Translations under genes and position numbers: made by a program
NCBI GenBank assembly: GCA_030682835.1
Contig: JAUXNG010000053.1
Coordinates: 1 to 33,178 of the forward strand
Length of the DNA stretch: 33,178 bases
Reading direction: 5' to 3'
Source of the DNA: Hydrogenophaga sp.
GTDB lineage: Bacteria; Pseudomonadota; Gammaproteobacteria; Burkholderiales; Burkholderiaceae_C
Shown here: one piece after another, positions 33,012-33,178 of the stretch
Layout: each line of letters begins with the position of its first letter
Position numbering within the stretch: position 1 is the first letter of the stretch
Notes under the pieces: model-generated
Told to the model about the DNA's origin: nothing
The model's input: only the letters and a program-made list of their open reading frames with translations
Databases searched by the model: none

Positions 33012-33178
33012 ATGAACGATTCCGAGCCTCTTCCCACCTCCGCCGACCGTTTCGCCGGCATCCTGCCGCCAGACGATCCTTTGCGCGAGGAGTTGCACAA
33101 CGAAGTGCACGCCAGGCCCTCCGCGCGCATCCGGCTGCCGGTGCTCATCGTGTTCGTGGCCGTGCTCAATGAAGGCGT
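33012..33178 (+). CDS. DUF3422 family protein, N-terminal fragment (3' end outside window)
   Basis: 55 codons are visible. LREELHNEVHARPSARIRLPVLIVF matches the start of DUF3422 proteins, which open with an x-LHNEVHARP motif and are about 430 residues, usually with two membrane helices near the C terminus. Function is unknown. ATG 33012 gives a short polar tail before the motif. It follows the ssb terminator by 141 bp, so it should have its own promoter, which I could not locate with confidence. Confidence 0.8.
   Translation, partial: MNDSEPLPTSADRFAGILPPDDPLREELHNEVHARPSARIRLPVLIVFVAVLNEG

Overview
The window is about 33 kb of GC-rich, gene-dense chromosome from a betaproteobacterium, most likely a member of the Comamonadaceae (Burkholderiales). 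The support is an orphan Bug-type solute receptor, an OmpC-like 'trimeric' porin, a uvrA / MFS / ssb arrangement of the kind seen in this order, and GC-rich hairpin repeats of a type familiar to me from that family. The genus cannot be fixed from the sequence alone (Hydrogenophaga-like is a guess). No rRNA, tRNA, CRISPR array, insertion sequence or prophage was recognised. No gene-free stretch exceeds 300 bases. All coding calls are from reading motifs; no database search was possible.

Left part (1-9.3 kb), accessory catabolic region. The 3' end of a methylmalonate-semialdehyde dehydrogenase gene enters from the left. A LysR-type regulator is transcribed away from a six-gene operon: FAH-family hydrolase, HyuA-like ATPase subunit, HyuB-like subunit, a 122-residue protein I do not recognise, a COG0523/CobW-type GTPase, and a secreted Bug-family receptor. 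HyuA/HyuB/small protein overlap start-to-stop, and a strong terminator follows the receptor. I read this as a substrate-inducible unit: receptor senses or binds an organic acid, HyuAB is an ATP-dependent hydrolase or carboxylase, CobW supplies its metal, and the FAH enzyme handles a keto-acid product. It is the best candidate for an undescribed system here.

Middle part (9.3-26 kb), mostly housekeeping. It holds a CnoX/YbbN-type chaperedoxin, purE-purK-tsaC(sua5), a minus-strand lipoprotein hydrolase plus porin pair behind a perfect TetR-like palindrome, a SemiSWEET sugar transporter, dacB (PBP4), the overlapping tsaB-rimI-uracil-DNA-glycosylase set, an EamA exporter, pyrF, a GST, an acyl-CoA thioesterase, a CYTH protein, an RcnB-like protein and a MipA/OmpV-type outer-membrane protein. 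TsaC and TsaB both serve tRNA t6A synthesis. A cluster of REP-like repeats lies at 20.54-20.74 kb.

Right part (26-33 kb). uvrA (carrying an in-frame repeat insertion), a YajR-like MFS transporter, a CLC chloride transporter whose gating glutamate is glutamine, ssb with a strong terminator, and the start of a DUF3422 gene that runs off the window.
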